From assembly GCA_913045175.1 (NCBI GenBank), contig CAJWQG010000035.1:1-36242 (forward strand): DNA of 36,242 nucleotides. Direction: 5' to 3'. Below, in pieces: positions 33,737 to 36,242 of the stretch. Made by a program: the position numbers and the translations under genes. Every line of letters starts with the position of its first letter. The stretch's first letter is position 1. The stretch is from an uncultured Gammaproteobacteria bacterium. GTDB lineage: Bacteria > Pseudomonadota > Gammaproteobacteria > Pseudomonadales > Azotimanducaceae. The notes under the pieces were generated by a model. That model was given only the letters and a program-made list of their open reading frames with translations. It ran no database searches and was not told where the DNA came from.

Positions 33737-34747
33737 TTATCGCCTATCGGAAAGAAATGCCTCGTTGACGCAGTTTTCCAAACGACCCGTACGGAGATAC
33801 TTAAGTGCTACGGTCACGCCCTTTGTGCGCATGTCATAGACACTTTGCGGTGTATAGAAGGCGCTGTGCGGTGTAATCAACACACGATCTTTTATCCAGT
33901 CTTCCTCGTTTACCCAGGCAGAAACCAGAGGCCTATCCATGTTAAGCGGCTCCTCTGGCAGAACGTCTAACCCGGCACCGGCAATCTGGCCCGACTTGAT
34001 AGCATCGTGCAGCGCATCGATATCCAGGACCTCACCGCGTGCCGCATTGATTAGCACCAGGCCCGGCTTCGCATGGCTCAGGACCTCGGCGTTGATCAAA
34101 TCTCTGGTCTCTACACTCAACGGTACATGCAAGCTGATGATGTCAGAGGTGGCAAACAGCTCTTCCAAAGATTCGACACGTTTGATGTTAAGCGCCAAAT
34201 CCGAACCGTTAGACTTGTAGGGGTCGTAGAAAGACACATCCATTCCAAAAGCCTTGCAGCGCAAAGTCATGGCCGTGCCGATTCTGCCCAGACCGACAAT
34301 ACCCAGCTTGGCAGCAGACAACCTCAATGCCAGCGGATGATCCATTTGCTCCCAACTGGTTGGATTCTTGCGTAGCACGTGATCATACCGGCTGATGCCT
34401 TTCATTAAGCTGAGCAATAGACCCATCGCGTGATCAGCGACATCCTGAGTCCCATAGTCCGGCACATTACAAACCGGGATACCAATACGACCAAATTTCT
34501 CGATATCTATGTTGTCGAAACCCACTTTTGGTGTCACCAGAATGCGGCACTTTTCAAGCTTGCTCAGATTTTCCTCGGCGATTGGGTCAGGTCCGCTTAT
34601 CAGACCATCAGCCGCTGCCCACTGCTCGTCAGTGACCTGGTCTGGTCGAGCCGCGAAAACGCAGTCTACCCCCTCTCCTGCAGTTTCTCGCTCAGCTTCG
34701 TAGTTATCTGACCAGCGTATTAGCGGCCATAGCAAATTAAACGCCAT
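33737..34747 (-). CDS. D-isomer-specific 2-hydroxyacid dehydrogenase (CtBP-like)
   Basis: This 336-residue NAD(P)-dependent dehydrogenase reduces a 2-keto acid or oxidises a D-2-hydroxy acid. The Rossmann motif GLGRIG is at 152-157, catalytic Arg238 in INAARGEVLD, a Glu at 265-266 in DVLPEEPL, and the proton-relay His294 in TPHSAF. Overall style is closest to CtBP-like/phosphoglycerate dehydrogenase-like proteins. The frame opens with GTG at 34750 but ATG 34747 is preferred, with AGGAAA about 6 bases upstream. It follows the aldo/keto reductase gene by 60 bases; the gap is a GT-rich low-complexity stretch. No serine-pathway neighbours suggest a specific substrate. Confidence 0.93.
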   Translation of the reverse strand: MAFNLLWPLIRWSDNYEAERETAGEGVDCVFAARPDQVTDEQWAAADGLISGPDPIAEENLSKLEKCRILVTPKVGFDNIDIEKFGRIGIPVCNVPDYGTQDVADHAMGLLLSLMKGISRYDHVLRKNPTSWEQMDHPLALRLSAAKLGIVGLGRIGTAMTLRCKAFGMDVSFYDPYKSNGSDLALNIKRVESLEELFATSDIISLHVPLSVETRDLINAEVLSHAKPGLVLINAARGEVLDIDALHDAIKSGQIAGAGLDVLPEEPLNMDRPLVSAWVNEEDWIKDRVLITPHSAFYTPQSVYDMRTKGVTVALKYLRTGRLENCVNEAFLSDRR

Positions 34748-34807
34748 CACAGTTTCCTTTTTTTGGTGTTGTGAGTGTTGTGGGTGTTTTTGTTTTGTTT
34801 CTAACAG

Positions 34808-35839
34808 CTAGATCTTGATGCCATCCATACGAACCAATCCCGCATCTTCAAGGTCTTGCCATAATGCAGGAGGGATTTCAGCGGTGAACAGTTCCATGTT
34901 GGTTTGCAGTTCTTCCATCTTCCAGACACCAGGAATGACTGTCGCCACGGCAGGGTGCTTCAACGGATATTGAAGCGCGGCAGCGCGGAGGTCGACATTG
35001 TGGGACTCGCACACTTCACGAATCTTCTGTGCTTTTTCCCACCTCGCATCATCGACCGGTTTATAGTCGTAGGTAGCACGACGACGATCAACGTTGGCCA
35101 AAATTCCTGAGTTGTAGGGGCCACCAATGATCACCGAGACATTTTTGCGGGCACAGTGCGGCAAGAATACGTCCAGCGGATCCTGCTCGAGTAACGTAAA
35201 TCGTCCTGCAAGCAGGAAGCAGTCTACGTCAAACTCTTCAAGAATCTGATCACATACCTGCCACTCATTGACCCCAAGCCCAAACGCACCAATAACGCCT
35301 TCACTACGCAGGTCACTCAGCGCGGGCAGAATACCTTCCCGGGCTGTCTTGAGTATTTCCGGCTGCCCGTCCCCATGCGTCCAAATATCAATATCGTGAC
35401 ACAAAAGTACATCCACCCGATCCAACCCCAGCCGATCAAGGCTCGCCTCCACCGAAGCGCGCGCTGCATCGTAGGAATAGTCATAGCGAATGGCAAAGGG
35501 TTCACTATCCTGCATCAGATCATTCCTTTCACCTTCATCCTCGGGCACCAGCAATCGACCAACTTTGGTCGATAGCGCGAAAGTATCTCTAGGAAGGGTA
35601 CTCAGGAAGCGACCCAGCCGTCGTTCGGAAAGGCCGTGCCCGTATAGAGGCGCCGTATCGAAATAACGGATGCCAATATCGTAGGCTGCCTGCAGAATCT
35701 GGGTTACCTGCTCTTCGGAAACACGGTCTCCAGCTGCACCAAGTGAAGCGCCGCCAAACCCCATCTCTGTCACTTCGATGGAGCTGTTTCCCAGCGTACT
35801 GGTAGCAAGTGTATTGGTAGTAAGTATATTGGTAGTCAT
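34808..35839 (-). CDS. Aldo/keto reductase (aldose/L-fucose dehydrogenase-like)
   Basis: This 343-residue TIM-barrel oxidoreductase has the aldo/keto reductase tetrad Asp61, Tyr66 (DTAPLYGHGLSE), Lys92 (STKVG) and His148 (LLCHDIDIW). The FDTAPLYG signature and GGPYNSGILA loop match the aldose/fucose dehydrogenase group (NAD(P)-dependent sugar oxidation) better than classic ketoreductases. The N-terminus has an unusual pentapeptide repeat (TTNIL, TTNTL, ATSTL), encoded by an imperfect 15-base tandem repeat. GGAGGAAG precedes ATG 35839, so the repeat is within the coding region. It is followed by the 2-hydroxyacid dehydrogenase, so a sugar-acid catabolic unit is possible. Confidence 0.92.
   Translation of the reverse strand: MTTNILTTNTLATSTLGNSSIEVTEMGFGGASLGAAGDRVSEEQVTQILQAAYDIGIRYFDTAPLYGHGLSERRLGRFLSTLPRDTFALSTKVGRLLVPEDEGERNDLMQDSEPFAIRYDYSYDAARASVEASLDRLGLDRVDVLLCHDIDIWTHGDGQPEILKTAREGILPALSDLRSEGVIGAFGLGVNEWQVCDQILEEFDVDCFLLAGRFTLLEQDPLDVFLPHCARKNVSVIIGGPYNSGILANVDRRRATYDYKPVDDARWEKAQKIREVCESHNVDLRAAALQYPLKHPAVATVIPGVWKMEELQTNMELFTAEIPPALWQDLEDAGLVRMDGIKI
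35801..35839 (-). repeat. 15-base tandem repeat at the 5' end of the aldo/keto reductase gene
   Basis: Units at 35801-35815 and 35816-35830 differ by two bases, and a partial third unit (35831-35839) contains the start codon. A weaker partial copy may lie at 35793-35800. The unit is five codons, so slippage would lengthen or shorten the N-terminus without breaking the frame. Confidence 0.75.
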
Positions 35840-36114
35840 CGGCTTCCTCCGCCTGCTTTCTCGAGCAGCGGAGAATTATGCCTGAAAACGAGAACCGCTT
35901 GTATGCCTGGTCCGTCTGGCACAACCACCAACACTGGCTAGATTGGTCCGCTGTGGACGGGACCAAGCAACGGAGTGTTTCCTCGGCATACTTATAAGTT
36001 ATCGGTTTTGCCAATTTGGTTCACTTTTTGACACAACAAGCAGCAAATGTGCGTGGTGCAATATTTTCCGAACCCATGATAAGTTAGCGAATTCGACTTT
36101 AGATAGGTAACCGC

Positions 36115-36242
36115 ATGGCTGAAGTAAGCCCTGAAGGATATGACGTAGCAGCAGTAGAAGCATGGGTACAGGAACATGTTCCCTCCCTTGCTCCCCCGTT
36201 TCAGTGGACTCGGCTACTCGGGGGCCACTCTACCTCACCTAT
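36115..36242 (+). pseudogene. Phosphotransferase family (APH-like) N-terminus, apparent one-base deletion
   Basis: From ATG 36115 the frame encodes MAEVSPEGYDVAAVEAWVQE, then HVPSLAPPFQWTRLLGGHS, typical of phosphotransferase-family proteins found beside acyl-CoA dehydrogenases (ACAD10-type N-terminal domain). These proteins normally continue GGHSNLTY; here the frame gives GGHSTSP, but adding one A after TCT at about 36228 restores exactly N-L-T-Y, so a one-base deletion is likely, either in the genome or in the sequence. The gene runs off the window. It is divergent from the aldo/keto reductase gene; the 275-base gap shows no further gene, only AT-rich sequence that probably holds both promoters. 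Confidence 0.6.

Noticed and set aside
35589-36014. 141-codon frame overlapping the aldo/keto reductase start
   Set aside because: Its Tyr/Gln-rich stretch comes only from reading the 15-base tandem repeat in another frame.

Overview
This 36 kb window looks like chromosomal DNA of a heterotrophic, probably marine gammaproteobacterium. The basis is the close match of several proteins to enterobacterial/pseudomonad-type families (YghU, PpnN/YgdH, malate synthase G, ModABC) and a TPP-riboswitch-controlled TonB receptor plus PnuT pair. The taxonomy is inferred from protein resemblance only. No tRNA, rRNA, CRISPR array, transposase or phage module was found, and no gap between genes exceeds about 275 bases.

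Region 1 (1-12.0 kb) is a catabolic or detoxification neighbourhood. It holds a haloalkane-dehalogenase-like hydrolase, a paired acyl-CoA dehydrogenase operon led by two unusually long GST-like proteins, a luciferase-like (LLM) oxidoreductase, three more GSTs (including YghU and a theta-like GST), a GPH-family symporter and a VOC/glyoxalase protein. Five GST-family genes in about 7 kb suggest glutathione-dependent handling of an electrophilic or hydrophobic substrate. The substrate cannot be read from sequence.

Region 2 (12.06-16.32 kb) is the most unusual stretch. Three neighbouring genes (a class I methyltransferase, a zinc-knuckle protein and a large REC-PAS-degenerate GGDEF-AAA+-HTH sigma-54 type regulator) each keep one continuous reading frame but contain seven in-frame TAA/TAG codons and no frameshift. 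The same signature recurs in two adjacent small secreted/membrane genes at 32.57-33.67 kb, one TAG each. A third kind of lesion, an apparent one-base deletion, lies in the phosphotransferase gene at the right edge. These are most simply pseudogenes or sequence errors. The absence of TGA among nine internal stops, and the homology continuing across them, make stop readthrough worth excluding.

Region 3 (16.4-27.5 kb) is mostly central and accessory metabolism: malate synthase G, a membrane-anchored FMN/Fe-S glutamate-synthase-like protein, a dienelactone hydrolase, molybdate transporter modABC, the nucleotide nucleosidase PpnN, an aromatic-hydroxylase-like FAD monooxygenase and a divergently transcribed amidase.

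Region 4 (27.5-36.2 kb) begins with a TPP riboswitch controlling a TonB receptor and PnuT, a thiamine uptake unit. A convergent operon follows (enoyl-CoA hydratase, MazG-like pyrophosphatase, esterase), then a strong palindromic terminator, the two stop-interrupted small genes, a CtBP-like 2-hydroxyacid dehydrogenase, an aldo/keto reductase and the start of a phosphotransferase-family gene.
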